From Mycobacteroides chelonae (GTDB taxonomy: Bacteria > Actinomycetota > Actinomycetes > Mycobacteriales > Mycobacteriaceae): a DNA stretch of 64,000 nucleotides. Made by a program: the position numbers and the translations under genes. This document shows, in pieces, positions 9,262 to 18,281 of the stretch. The stretch lies in the NCBI GenBank assembly GCA_014204435.1, contig JACHLF010000009.1, positions 110,959 through 174,958 on the forward strand, in the 5' to 3' direction. Every line of letters begins with the position of its first letter. Positions within the stretch are counted from its first letter, which is position 1. A model generated the notes under the pieces. The model saw only the letters and a list, made by a program, of their open reading frames with translations, was not told the origin of the DNA and searched no databases.

Positions 9262-10554
9262 CTAGCGGACTCGCTGCACTCCGGCAATGTTTCGCTTGCC
9301 GCGGCGCAGCACCAGCCAGCCGCCCGTCAGGTAGTCGCCCTCGCTGGGCGTCCAATCCTCGGCGTCGATCCTGGCGTTGTTGACGTACACGCCACCTTCC
9401 TTGATGGTGCGGCGTGCGGCGCCCTTGCTGTCCGAAAGCCCGCTGACCACCAGCAGATCCACGATGGTGTCGGGTTCGCCGTCGGCGAGACGCGCGGGCT
9501 CCCCGTTACCGGCCTCGGTGAGGGCGGCGGTCAGCGTGCCCTCGTCGAGCCGGTCCAGCTCGCCGCGGCCGAACAATGCCCCGCTGGCCAGTTCCACAGC
9601 CTGGGTAGCACTTTCGCCATGCACCAGGGTGGTGACCTCGGCGGCCAGGCGGCGTTGGGCCGCCCGCTCGTGGGCCCGCTGCGCCGTCGCGGTTTCCAGC
9701 TCACCGATCTCGTCGGCGGACAGGAAGGTGAACCAGCGCAGGTACCGCACCACGTCGGCATCGGCGGTGTTGATGAAGTACTGGTACCAGGCGTAGGGGC
9801 TGGTCATCTCCGGATCGAGCCAGAGGTTCCCGCCGCCGGTGGACTTGCCGAACTTGGCCCCGTCCGCCGATGTCACCAACGGTACGGTCAGGGCGTGCAC
9901 GGAGGCCCCGTCGAGCTGGCGGGCCAACCGGACACCGGCGACGATGTTGCCCCACTGATCCGAGCCGCCGATCTGTAGCGAGCAGCCGTACTTGCGGTGC
10001 AACTGCACGTAATCGTTGGCCTGCAACAGCATGTAGGAGAACTCGGTGTACGAGATGCCGTCGCCCTCAAGGCGCCTGCGAATGGTGTCGCGGTCCAGCA
10101 TGACGTTGACAGAGAAGTGCTTGCCGAGGTCTCGCAGGAATTCCAGGGCGAACAACTGGCCGGTCCAGTCGAGGTTGTTCGCGACGATGGCTCCGGTGGC
10201 GGTGTCGTTGAATTCGACGAAGCGTTCCAGCTGGCCGCGAATCCGGCCCGCCCATTCGGCCACCGTATCCGCGCCGTGCAGGCTGCGTTCGGAGGTATCG
10301 CGCGGATCGCCGATGAGCCCGGTGGCTCCCCCGGCCAGCACAATGGGCCTGTGCCCGGCACGCTGGAAGCGGCTCAGAGTGAGCAGTGGCACCAAGTGCC
10401 CGGCATGCAGACTCGCGGCGGTGGGATCAAAGCCTCCATAGACGCTGATCGGTCCCTTCGCTACCTCGGCAGCGAGTGCGTCACGGTCCGTTGTTTGCGC
10501 GATGAGGCCGCGCCAGGTCAGCTCGTCGAGGATGGATGCCACGGAGATGATCAT
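9262..10554 (-). CDS. tyrS: tyrosyl-tRNA synthetase
   Basis: This class I aminoacyl-tRNA synthetase charges tRNA-Tyr. The 430-residue protein has the HIGH-type motif as HAGH ([11 protein letters not shown]), the tyrosine/tRNA site [20 protein letters not shown], the KMSKS-type loop as KFGKS, and a C-terminal S4-like RNA-binding domain ([18 protein letters not shown]). The start used is the ATG at 10554. A GTG four codons later (VASILDEL) is an alternative and is nearer to the M. tuberculosis N-terminus. It lies between two decayed genes but is itself intact and essential by family. Confidence 0.95.
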   Translation of the reverse strand: MIISVASILDELTWRGLIAQTTDRDALAAEVAKGPISVYGGFDPTAASLHAGHLVPLLTLSRFQRAGHRPIVLAGGATGLIGDPRDTSERSLHGADTVAEWAGRIRGQLERFVEFNDTATGAIVANNLDWTGQLFALEFLRDLGKHFSVNVMLDRDTIRRRLEGDGISYTEFSYMLLQANDYVQLHRKYGCSLQIGGSDQWGNIVAGVRLARQLDGASVHALTVPLVTSADGAKFGKSTGGGNLWLDPEMTSPYAWYQYFINTADADVVRYLRWFTFLSADEIGELETATAQRAHERAAQRRLAAEVTTLVHGESATQAVELASGALFGRGELDRLDEGTLTAALTEAGNGEPARLADGEPDTIVDLLVVSGLSDSKGAARRTIKEGGVYVNNARIDAEDWTPSEGDYLTGGWLVLRRGKRNIAGVQRVR

Positions 10555-10566
10555 CCCCTATCGGGT

Positions 10567-11182
10567 TCAGTGCGCCGGATACCAGTCATTCCAATGTGGT
10601 TGCGGGCTGCCGGTGAGGTCATCCGCCACGGTGGTGATGACCTCGCGTAATTCGAGTTTTTCCAGCCAGTCCGGCGGCAGTGCCCGCTGTCCCCACATGG
10701 CGCCGAGGATGTTCCCGGCGATAGATCCGGTTGAGTCGGAGTCGCCGGAGTGGTTCACCGACAGCCGGGTGCCGGCGAGTTCGACAGCGCGGCCGCACCC
10801 CGTGGAACTTTTCAGCCGATGAGTACGCTAACCACGTTCCCGGGCTGGGGAATTGGTGGACTCGAGTGCTGACAGGCAGGTGTCTGCAGGCGCGCACAGC
10901 GAATGCAGCTCGGGGACGGTGACCAACCACCCGTCGATCACGTCGGTTGGCGCCTGACCGCCCTGAGTGTGCAGCCAGCGCAGATAGGAGTGGTGCCCGA
11001 TCTCGCCGGGATCGTGATCGGGCGCGCGGCTGACCGGTCGGCGGTTCGGTGATGCCGTCGCGGCCGAACTGCAGTCGGATCTGCTCGATGCTGTCGAATG
11101 CGACAAATCCGCCCAGGGCATCATCCAGGGCACCGCCGAACAGTGTCGCGCGTGCTCGGGTGTCAGGCATCGAGAGAGACAT
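10567..11182 (-). pseudogene. ADP-ribosylglycohydrolase-family remnant
   Basis: Pieces in different minus frames match an ADP-ribosylglycohydrolase (DraG-like) fold, which removes ADP-ribose from proteins. The N-terminal piece ([20 protein letters not shown], then VAFDSIEQIRLQFGRDGITEP) is followed in another frame by GEIGHHSYLRWLHTQGG and a piece ending in alanine-rich sequence. In a third frame comes VNHSGDSDSTGSIAGNILG with LELREVITTVADDL. The metal-binding SGDSDSTG signature survives, but at least two frame changes and internal deletion shorten the gene to about 205 codons, against about 300 expected. Its start overlaps the end of the glycosylase gene, suggesting a former operon. Confidence 0.8.
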
Positions 11183-11792
11183 GTGAACCAGTATTCGGTT
11201 GTGGTGCGCGGAGACTGCGCCGATAGACGGACACCTCGGGGTACTCGGGCAGCCAAAATCGCCAGGGACGGTCCGCCGCCACGCTGACACCGACCCGTGG
11301 CCCGGACTGGGCCTTGCGGGTGGGGTTCAGCATGACCCGCACCGGGCCGGAGGTGGAGAAGACATCGACGCCGTTGTCCCCCGGGGTGATTCCGAGCGCG
11401 GCCCCAAGGTTTCCGGGACCGCGCGCCAGGCCGGCCTCGTTGCGGGCGGTGGGCCGCCGCGGCCAGCACAGCGGGGCCCCGTCGACGATCGCCGCGGCCC
11501 GCATGAGCACACCGCCGGCGACACCGTCGGGGCCGCACACCACGTTGGCGCACAGGTGAATGCCGTGACTCAGGTAGACGTAGAGGTGTCCGGCGGGTCC
11601 GAACATCACCCGGTTGCGATTCGTCGGACCGCGAAACGAATGCGAGGCGGGATCGGGCCACGGGCCGTCGGGTACGCCGCCATACGCCTCCACCTCGACG
11701 ATCAGTGCGCTCACCCCCCGAGATTCGATGGTGGCGCCGAGCAGACGCCGTGCAGCCTTTACCGGATGGGTCTGCAGAATCTCGGCGCTCAT
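11163..11792 (-). CDS. mpg: 3-methyladenine DNA glycosylase (AAG/Mpg family)
   Basis: This 209-residue base-excision-repair enzyme removes alkylated purines. Family hallmarks are [14 protein letters not shown], the catalytic-glutamate segment [25 protein letters not shown] with [18 protein letters not shown], and [14 protein letters not shown]. The ATG at 11792 ([10 protein letters not shown]) is taken as the start. A longer form from 11846 is possible but lacks family resemblance. The length fits Rv1688 (about 203 residues). It stands just upstream of the decayed ADP-ribosylglycohydrolase. Confidence 0.93.
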   Translation of the reverse strand: MSAEILQTHPVKAARRLLGATIESRGVSALIVEVEAYGGVPDGPWPDPASHSFRGPTNRNRVMFGPAGHLYVYLSHGIHLCANVVCGPDGVAGGVLMRAAAIVDGAPLCWPRRPTARNEAGLARGPGNLGAALGITPGDNGVDVFSTSGPVRVMLNPTRKAQSGPRVGVSVAADRPWRFWLPEYPEVSVYRRSLRAPQPNTGSHVSLDA

Positions 11793-11878
11793 CTCTCGAT
11801 TGTCCTTGACGGCCGAGCAGATCGCGCTGACCGTGGAGCCAAACATTCAGCGGTATCTGACCGGCGAGCTGCCCGGCA

Positions 11879-12082
11879 TCACGTCGTAAAGCGCTGGTGT
11901 TCCTCGTCGGTCACCTGGCGCGCCTCATCGGGCAGCAGGACGGGGATCGAGTTCTCGATCCTGTAGGCCTTACGTAGGCGAGGGTTGTACAGCAGACCGT
12001 CCGTGTCATCCCCGACGAGTAGGAGCGTCCCACGGTCGATCGGGCAGACCAGAATGTCCAGAAGTGCGGCGTCGAGAGGCAT
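11879..12082 (-). CDS. Trm112-like small protein
   Basis: This 67-residue protein has the layout of the bacterial Trm112/UPF0434 family: LLDILVCPIDRGTLLLV, LYNPRLRKAYRIENSIPVLLPDEAR. In eukaryotes and archaea Trm112 activates methyltransferases, while bacterial members are poorly defined. Only one cysteine remains in the region where zinc-binding members carry several, so zinc binding is doubtful. It lies 8 nt downstream of the exported-protein gene and could be cotranscribed with it and with the glycosylase further on. Confidence 0.75.
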   Translation of the reverse strand: MPLDAALLDILVCPIDRGTLLLVGDDTDGLLYNPRLRKAYRIENSIPVLLPDEARQVTDEEHQRFTT

Positions 12083-12090
12083 CGGTGCGA

Positions 12091-12570
12091 TCAGCCGATC
12101 GGAATGTTCTCGTTGAAGATCTGCTGGCCGCCACCACCGGTTACGCCGATACCGGGACCGGGGTTGACGTTCGGCGGCCCGCCGTTGGGGTTGTTGGTCC
12201 CATTGATGGGGCCGACACCGACATAGACCGGCTGCTGCGGCTTCTGTGCGGCCTTGAGGAACTGCGTTTGCGTCGCGATGACCGATTTCAGGGTGTTGAT
12301 CAGTGGCATCTGACTGGGCCGCTTGTCCAATGCGGCCTTGAGGGCATCATTCTGTGCCGAACTGACCTGAGCGCCCTTGGCGCGCAGCTGCAGCGACGTG
12401 CGGACCAGGTTGGAAACCTGACCGCCACTGGTGCCGGTGGAGTACTCGTGCGCGATGTCATCGAGGACGTCGGCGCTGGCGGTGCCGACGCCGGGTCCGA
12501 AGACCAGGGCGACGGAGAGGCCGGCGGTGGCCAGCGCGGCGCCGGCGAGGGCACGTAGACGGGTCGGCAT
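12091..12570 (-). CDS. exported protein of unknown function
   Basis: This 159-residue protein has a typical signal peptide: basic MPTRLRALAG, a hydrophobic core, and a likely signal-peptidase I site after GTASA (about residue 33). The mature part begins with a helical segment (VLDDIAHEYSTG). It continues with an alanine/glutamine/lysine-rich helix and ends in a flexible P/G/N-rich tail (GTNNPNGGPPNVNPGPGIG). A GGAAGGA ribosome-binding site lies about 7 nt before the ATG. I do not recognise a named family. No cysteines are present, and a soluble periplasmic or secreted location is likely. Confidence 0.75.
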   Translation of the reverse strand: MPTRLRALAGAALATAGLSVALVFGPGVGTASADVLDDIAHEYSTGTSGGQVSNLVRTSLQLRAKGAQVSSAQNDALKAALDKRPSQMPLINTLKSVIATQTQFLKAAQKPQQPVYVGVGPINGTNNPNGGPPNVNPGPGIGVTGGGGQQIFNENIPIG

Positions 12571-12669
12571 GACGAGTTCCTTCCGGTATCGCGGACGTCA
12601 GCCTAACAACAACCTGTCACATCAGCAGCCCAGGGCGACACGAACGGCGCAGGTGCGCGTCGGTGCGCG

Positions 12670-15642
12670 CTACTGCGCGGCGCCTTGGAGAGATTCGTAC
12701 GTGGCGGCGGTAAGCCGGTGGTAAGAGCCCGATTCCGAATCTAGGTGCCAGGTTTGGCGTCCGGGCTTAGGCAACCCGAATGCCCGCAGATGGGTGGTCG
12801 ACGGACGATACGAGGCGTTCAACGGCAGATTGGGCACCACCTTGATGATGTCCGGCCGCTCGGAGATGGGGACGGTGACAAATGCTTCCGCCAGGTCCGC
12901 GGGCGATAGCGCCTCACCCGGACGCAGCACCACGGCGGTTACGGCCACTGTTGTCTCGCCGACTTCCACCGGATACGTCGCGACTAGGTCAATGGCGCCC
13001 AGTGCGCCCAGCGCATTGCTGGTGGCCTCGGCGTATACGACACCGTGTGCGTTGCGGATGGCCGTACCGCGGCCGTCCAGCATCCAGAAGTCACCGTCTT
13101 CGTCGCGACGGAAAAGGAACTCGGAGGACACCCAGGTATCGCCGGGCGCGAACACTCCGCGCCGCACCGCAGCGGTGGAGTCCACGTCGCCCGGGGGTTT
13201 GGCCAGGAGTAGGCCGACCTCACCGGGTTCGGCGATCTGCACGAAGCCATCTTCGCCCTCGATGATCACGTCCTCGATGGGGTCATAGGCGGCTAGTCGA
13301 ACCCTGCCGCCGCCGGGCAGCGGGCGGCCCTTGCTGCCGACCTTGGTGCCGGACACGTTGGCCAGCACCGCCTCGCCGTCGGTTGTCGCGAAGAACTCGA
13401 CGACGTGTGCGGGATCGAATTTCTCGGTGACCCGTCGCCACAGGCCCGCAGGCATTCCGGATCCGATGAACAGACGAACGGGGTGATGCGCACCGAGAGC
13501 CAGTGCCGGATCGTCGATCACCTCGTTCATCATCGCCCAGGTGTAGGAGACCACGCTGACGCCGTACTGGTGGACCTCTTGGACAAATCGATCGGGATCG
13601 AGCCCGCGCGACAGGGCGATGCGTGCACCGCCGGCCACCGCTCCACCTATGCTGACCAGCAAGCCGGACTGGTGGTGCAGTGGGGTGAGGCAGTACACCG
13701 TGTCATTGGAGCTCAGCGTGGCGGCCGATGCGGTGCCGAACGCCGACAACGCCCACCGGTGGTTGGTGATCTGTTTGGGCAGCAGCTTGGTACCGGTGCC
13801 GCTGAACATCACAAACGCCAGATCGCGGGCCTGGCCCGGGTCCGGCCGGTACCAGCCGGGCAGTTCAACCAGGTCGGGGTCGATCTTCTCCATGTCGATG
13901 ATCGAGCCGTCGTCGGGAATGGACAGCTCGCGCGACTCGCCACCGCCGAGCACCAGCACGTGGACAGGAAGGTCGTGTGCGGCGGGAAGGTTCGGCGGAT
14001 CGGTGAGCAACTCGGAGATCTCCCCCATCTTGACCGCAACCTCCAGGTCGGCGTCCGGTGGCAGCAGGACAGCGACGGCACCGAGGCGGGACAGCGCGGC
14101 AATGGCGACCAGGGCGCTGGGACGCGTCTCCATGAGAATGCCCACCCGAACGCCTTGGCGCACACCCACTTCGATGAGGCCCTTGACCACGTTATTGATA
14201 CGGCGATCCACCGCCTCGTAAGTGTGCACGCGGCCGTCGAACAGGAAGCATTCACCGTGCGGAGTGCGCCGTGCCTGTTCGGTCATCAACCGGCCCATGG
14301 AGATTCGGGTGTGATCGTGAATCTGGCCCAGGCGTGTCAAACGCGGAAGTGTGCGTACCGCCTCGACCGCAATGGATTTCACCGATTTATTGGCGGCCGC
14401 GGCGGCTGCTCCGGCGGTGCGGGCCGCCGTGATGGCGACTTCGGTGGTGGTGCTCAGCCCGTGTGCGACACGGGAGGTGAGCGGGACGCCGCCGCGGTCC
14501 AGTTGACCGACTTCGTGCTCGTACATCAGGTCCACCGACGGCGGCTTGGACGCCTCGCCCTCACGCCACTGAACCCACTGGCTGACGGTGGGCCAGGTCT
14601 GAGCGACTGCGGTCGAACCAACCACCAGTCCGAAATGACCGGCGCGGATGAGGAACTCGTATACGTCGGCCTTGGGGGCGGCACGCAGGATGCCCCGCAC
14701 CGACGCGGGCTGTCCGATGTCGTCGACCTCCCCCACGACCGCCAGCACCGGGCAGGTGATGTCGCTGAGGGTCACCACTCGATCGTTGACGGTAAACCCG
14801 CCGGTGGTCATGCGGTTGTGCACCACGAACTGTCGCAGCAGCTCCGCGATTGCGGGACCGGACCAGGCGATCCAACCCTCGTTGGCCAGGAACTTGCGCT
14901 GTTGCTCGCGTGGCAGCAGGGCATCGCGGTCGTGCAACTGTCGCAGGAAATCGAGGCGACCCTTGATGGTCTTTACCGGATCGAGCATCTGGAACCCGAT
15001 CCGGGCCGACCACGCCGGAATCGAGAATCGGCTGAATACATGGTCCGCCATGAACTCGGCGATGTCGGCGGAGAGCCCTGCCGGCATACCCATGGGCATA
15101 GCAGCGGTCGCGTCGACTGGCGAACCGAAAGTGATGATGCTCGCGATCGTGCGCGACTTACGCAGTGCCGCAGTCTGATAGCAGAACATGCCGCCCTGCG
15201 AATAGCCGGCCAGGTGTACCTGGCGGCCGGTGATGCGATGCACGGTCTCGATCGCATCGCTGACCGCCACGACGTGGTCGGACAGGGTGCGCTCCATGCC
15301 ACCCGCCATCCGGTCCGGGCTGCCGAAGTCGACGACCCAGGGATCGATGCCGGCCCGGTGCAGGATGCCGACGGCGCCGCCGTCCTGGGTGACGTCCCAC
15401 ATGTCGGCGGCCATCATCATCGGATGCACCATGAGGACCACCGGTCCGGCGTCCTGCGTTTCGGAGGACCCCGGTGCGAAGTATCGGCGCAGCCGGTACA
15501 TGGGCACGCTCTCGACGATCTGGTGTGACGAGGCGGTGCTGCCGGTTTCTAGCCCGCCCAGGCGCAGAACTTCCAGCCCGTTCTGTGCGGTGGCCGCCAG
15601 GCGTGCGACCGGCTTGGTCAAGGAGGAGAGATTGAAGGACAC
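12670..15642 (-). CDS. lipase / acyl-CoA synthetase fusion (Rv1683-like)
   Basis: This protein of about 990 residues joins two enzymes. The N-terminal third is a PhaC/lipase-like alpha/beta hydrolase with nucleophile serine in AGYSQGG (about residue 150) and a late histidine in IRAGHFGLVVG. The rest is an AMP-binding acyl-CoA/acyl-AMP ligase with a divergent P-loop (MFSGTGTKLLPKQ, about residue 615) and LDGRGTAIRNAHGVVYAE. An alanine-rich linker lies between them. Rv1683, of the same design, was annotated as a bifunctional long-chain acyl-CoA synthase and lipase and linked to triacylglycerol storage. The frame opens at a GTG at 15648, but AAGGAG sits only a few bases before that codon. The GTG at 15642 is 5 nt downstream of AAGGAG and fits better. 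Confidence 0.88.
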   Translation of the reverse strand: MSFNLSSLTKPVARLAATAQNGLEVLRLGGLETGSTASSHQIVESVPMYRLRRYFAPGSSETQDAGPVVLMVHPMMMAADMWDVTQDGGAVGILHRAGIDPWVVDFGSPDRMAGGMERTLSDHVVAVSDAIETVHRITGRQVHLAGYSQGGMFCYQTAALRKSRTIASIITFGSPVDATAAMPMGMPAGLSADIAEFMADHVFSRFSIPAWSARIGFQMLDPVKTIKGRLDFLRQLHDRDALLPREQQRKFLANEGWIAWSGPAIAELLRQFVVHNRMTTGGFTVNDRVVTLSDITCPVLAVVGEVDDIGQPASVRGILRAAPKADVYEFLIRAGHFGLVVGSTAVAQTWPTVSQWVQWREGEASKPPSVDLMYEHEVGQLDRGGVPLTSRVAHGLSTTTEVAITAARTAGAAAAAANKSVKSIAVEAVRTLPRLTRLGQIHDHTRISMGRLMTEQARRTPHGECFLFDGRVHTYEAVDRRINNVVKGLIEVGVRQGVRVGILMETRPSALVAIAALSRLGAVAVLLPPDADLEVAVKMGEISELLTDPPNLPAAHDLPVHVLVLGGGESRELSIPDDGSIIDMEKIDPDLVELPGWYRPDPGQARDLAFVMFSGTGTKLLPKQITNHRWALSAFGTASAATLSSNDTVYCLTPLHHQSGLLVSIGGAVAGGARIALSRGLDPDRFVQEVHQYGVSVVSYTWAMMNEVIDDPALALGAHHPVRLFIGSGMPAGLWRRVTEKFDPAHVVEFFATTDGEAVLANVSGTKVGSKGRPLPGGGRVRLAAYDPIEDVIIEGEDGFVQIAEPGEVGLLLAKPPGDVDSTAAVRRGVFAPGDTWVSSEFLFRRDEDGDFWMLDGRGTAIRNAHGVVYAEATSNALGALGAIDLVATYPVEVGETTVAVTAVVLRPGEALSPADLAEAFVTVPISERPDIIKVVPNLPLNASYRPSTTHLRAFGLPKPGRQTWHLDSESGSYHRLTAATYESLQGAAQ

Positions 15643-15764
15643 TGCCACTCCTTAGATGCCGATCGTCCGCCCAGGTGAGGGCCCGCTCATCCTGTCATAG
15701 CGGGTGCACCGGACCGACCGAATCCCTGGCACACGATTGTGCGCAACCTCGTGGTAGGAGCCAC

Positions 15765-15770
15765 TACGAT
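15765..15770 (+). promoter_or_regulatory. -10 hexamer TACGAT, leaderless arrangement
   Basis: TACGAT is followed by exactly 6 nt (GACTCG) and then the GTG at 15777. This would place transcription initiation on the start codon. No ribosome-binding site is present between them. Confidence 0.5.
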
Positions 15771-15776
15771 GACTCG

Positions 15777-17126
15777 GTGGGGATTCTGTTTCTGCGACCG
15801 CTACGCCTCTGGGTGATGTATCTGCCTCAACTGGCCGCCTGTTACCTGCTGGGTCTGCTGGGGCGCACAGCGGCGATCGCATTGGCCGGGAGGCTGGGTG
15901 CCCATAGCGAGCTCTGGCCAGACCTGATCATGCCGTTCGCGGGGTTCGCTCGGCTGGCTTCCTTCGTTGCGATGTTCGTGGTGCTGCGCTCGGCGATACC
16001 AGCCTTGGAGCGTTTGCCGCGAACCACCGTCAGCAGCGTCGACATCTTCTCGAATATCGTGGCTCCCTTCTTTGCGATCTACATCGCCTGGCAGATGTTC
16101 AAGGCGGATTGGTTCGCGTACAAGGAAATAAGCATCTACTACATGTTCGGTGACGGAGGCGGAGACAAGATCACGCCGCTGACGCCCGGCGATATCCCAG
16201 TGAGCAATAGTGTCTGGGCATTGATAATCGGCGCCTTCGTGCTGCAGTACATCCTCAAATGGGCCGAAAGCCGCACTCCGAAATGGTTCATCGGGATCCG
16301 GCTGTACCTGCAGGTGTTCTGGGTCTTCCTGGTCGCAAGTTTCGCCGCCAACAAGGGTTTGACCTTTATTTTGGAGCCGTCAAAATGGTTTAGCGAACGT
16401 CGCTTTGTCGTGTGGTTCAACACCACCAAAGACCATCTGATTCAGGAGTTCGAGCCGTTCCGTATCGGTTGGGGTGCTGTCAGCGCCGCATGGCATCTCA
16501 TTTGGGACGTGGCAGGAATGCCACTGTTGTGGCTGGTCATCGCGGGCATCGTCTACGGAGTTGCCTCGGGTGCGTCGTGGCGTGGCGTCGCACGACGTGT
16601 AGTCGGCGAACGCGGCGCTGCCTGGGCATCTCGGGTTTCGCCCGCATACGAACGACTGCATGCCGAGCTTCAGGGACGGTTGGCGGCCGCGCCGCCTTCA
16701 CTCATCGAAAAAGTTTGGGCATGGGGCAAAGCGCAGCTGCTTGCCCAGTTCGGGAAATATGGCTCGATTGCACAATCGGCTCGACCGATCCTGCATGCCG
16801 GACTCGTCGCACTGTCGGCCTACATACTGGCCTTCGTCGGGTTGGCATGGTTATCGGTCACAGACAGCTTCTATCGGCTTCAGGTGGAAACCGGCTACCT
16901 CACTCGCGGGTTCGCATGGGTGATGGGCTGGCATGACGACGTTTTCTGGAGAGGCCCGGGCGAGATCGTTTTCGTATTGGCCGCGACATTGGTCAGTACG
17001 TTGCGGACCTGTCTGGTGGCATCGACCTACGCCTACTGTGTCGAGAAGATCGAGGTCGCCGAGATCGCAGAGGCCGAACAAAAGCCCGTCGAGGACTTAG
17101 CGTCTACAAATCCAAACGCGATTTGA
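15777..17126 (+). CDS. polytopic membrane protein of unknown function
   Basis: This protein of about 449 residues has seven or more hydrophobic spans: N-terminal FLRPLRLWVMYLPQLAACYL, a span at the first loop, WALIIGAFVLQYIL, LQVFWVFLVASFAA, MPLLWLVIAGIVYGVASG, AGLVALSAYILAFVGLAWL and GEIVFVLAATLVSTL. A charged soluble loop with a basic patch (WRGVARRVVGERG) lies in the second half, and the C-terminus is acidic. I chose the GTG at 15777 because a -10 hexamer lies 6 nt upstream; the frame opens at 15675. Its 3' end overlaps the convergent gene 17104-17685 by 23 bp. I do not recognise the family. The base composition is lower in GC than flanking genes by eye. It may work with the three exported proteins opposite, but only position suggests this. 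Confidence 0.75.
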   Translation: MGILFLRPLRLWVMYLPQLAACYLLGLLGRTAAIALAGRLGAHSELWPDLIMPFAGFARLASFVAMFVVLRSAIPALERLPRTTVSSVDIFSNIVAPFFAIYIAWQMFKADWFAYKEISIYYMFGDGGGDKITPLTPGDIPVSNSVWALIIGAFVLQYILKWAESRTPKWFIGIRLYLQVFWVFLVASFAANKGLTFILEPSKWFSERRFVVWFNTTKDHLIQEFEPFRIGWGAVSAAWHLIWDVAGMPLLWLVIAGIVYGVASGASWRGVARRVVGERGAAWASRVSPAYERLHAELQGRLAAAPPSLIEKVWAWGKAQLLAQFGKYGSIAQSARPILHAGLVALSAYILAFVGLAWLSVTDSFYRLQVETGYLTRGFAWVMGWHDDVFWRGPGEIVFVLAATLVSTLRTCLVASTYAYCVEKIEVAEIAEAEQKPVEDLASTNPNAI

Positions 17127-17685
17127 GGCTGCCGTCGCTGTTGAGAATTTCCACCCATTTCGGTGCTGCGTTGGCGGGAACCACGAAAGAGAACTCCAAC
17201 GGTCCGGGCTTGTAGCATTCCTGCGTGGTGCCGTCGTCGGGTGGCTTAACCCAGTAGGTGCCGTACGCGGTCTCTGCCTTCCACCGTCGATCGCCGTCCA
17301 CGAGGTAGGCGCAACAAACATCAAAACTGGTAGCGCTTCCCGGCCCGGTACGCCCGATACGCACGGTTCTGACCTCTGCCCCCTCGGGAAGCGGCTCGCG
17401 GAGGCGAGGAATCTGGGTGACTGTTTTGACTTCGGTCAACGACCAGTCCTGCCCTTGGACAGATTCGGTCTGTCCGCGGGCGATCCGATGCGATGGGAAT
17501 CTCGATTCAACATACTGGGCGAAGAGCGGCGCACGAAGGACATCGAGGTATATCCCTGCCGAGAAGGCTCCAACCGCCACCACGAGCCCGACGGTGTTTC
17601 GGACCCACCGGCGTTTCCATATCGCGTTACGAGGAGCTCGATGCCGTGCATCCGCATCGGTCTCGCGTAGTGGGTTGGTATTCAT
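17104..17685 (-). CDS. single-span exported protein, third of a coupled trio
   Basis: This 193-residue protein has a basic cytoplasmic N-terminus (KRRWVRN), one membrane span at about 30-46 (TVGLVVAVGAFSAGIYL) and an exported domain of about 145 residues. That domain has beta-rich character and ends with LEFSFVVPANAAPKWVEIL. Three cysteines (FDVCCAYLVDG and QECYKPG) could form a disulfide. The ATG overlaps the preceding gene stop by 4 nt. The F-x-VP-A pattern near the end recurs in its two upstream neighbours, suggesting a shared DUF4352-like or immunoglobulin-like fold. Its function is unknown. The 3' end overlaps the convergent polytopic gene. Confidence 0.72.
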   Translation of the reverse strand: MNTNPLRETDADARHRAPRNAIWKRRWVRNTVGLVVAVGAFSAGIYLDVLRAPLFAQYVESRFPSHRIARGQTESVQGQDWSLTEVKTVTQIPRLREPLPEGAEVRTVRIGRTGPGSATSFDVCCAYLVDGDRRWKAETAYGTYWVKPPDDGTTQECYKPGPLEFSFVVPANAAPKWVEILNSDGSLKSRLDL

Positions 17686-18281
17686 TTGTCTCCCATCACG
17701 GCATCGGGAGTGACGATTGTGTGCACCCGAGGCGCGTGCACCTCGTCCAGAGGGATATCGAAGGTCGGAACAGACGGAAAAAACCGCGGCAAGACCGATC
17801 CGGCCCCCACCCAGACGTGTAGCTCACCGGTTGGGGCTTTAGAGCTGAGGGTGTCTTCGGGGACCTCGAAGAGCCATACACCTGTTTGTGGAATACCAAC
17901 AACGAGCTCGTGAACCGGGTTGGTGAAGGTACCGAACGGCGATCGAGAATCGGGGGTGAAGGTCCGCCCACCGATAATGAGATTTGCCTGTGCTCGGCCA
18001 GGTTCCTGGAGTGAAACCACCTTGGCGGCCACCATTACCCATTGACCATTCGTCTTGAGGGTGGAGTTTCGTAGTTTGACCTGCGCGCCGACTCTCGCTC
18101 CCTTGGCCATCACCGAAACCGTCGGGGCTTCGATTGTCTGGCCGACAGATCCGCGCACTGCGAAAGGTCCTTCAACGTCGGTTGGGTATGGGAGTCGGTT
18201 CCAGACCCATACCGAGCTGATGAGGAGCGCCACCACGAGCGCCACGCGTATAGCGAATTTTGATAATGACTTTGACGTCAT
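17682..18281 (-). CDS. single-span exported protein, second of a coupled trio
   Basis: This 199-residue protein begins at the ATG at 18281 (MTSKSLSKFAIRV). One span lies at about 9-27 (FAIRVALVVALLISSVWVW), followed by an exported beta-type domain. Features are GARVGAQVKLRNSTLKTNGQ, VMVAAKVVSLQEPGRA and the closing GVWLFEVPEDTLSSKAPTGE with VWVG. The segment QWVMVAAKVVS then FEVPEDTL resembles DUF4352-type extracellular domains. The frame is open to 18434, but that part overlaps the upstream gene. It overlaps both neighbours by 4 nt, so the three proteins are probably made in fixed ratio. There are no catalytic motifs, and a binding or structural role is likelier than an enzymatic one. Confidence 0.75.
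   Translation of the reverse strand: MTSKSLSKFAIRVALVVALLISSVWVWNRLPYPTDVEGPFAVRGSVGQTIEAPTVSVMAKGARVGAQVKLRNSTLKTNGQWVMVAAKVVSLQEPGRAQANLIIGGRTFTPDSRSPFGTFTNPVHELVVGIPQTGVWLFEVPEDTLSSKAPTGELHVWVGAGSVLPRFFPSVPTFDIPLDEVHAPRVHTIVTPDAVMGDK

Noticed and set aside
12590..12630. GTCAC followed by GCAGC before the exported-protein gene at 12091-12570, as a third MtrA-like box
   Set aside because: The second repeat is poor and the GTACCCC extension is missing, so it does not match the two good copies.
13405..15528. A 707-codon open frame on the plus strand, opposite the lipase-ligase fusion
   Set aside because: It is entirely antisense to a well-supported gene, has no family resemblance and is rich in D, G, H, Q and R. 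Long shadows like this are expected in high-GC DNA.
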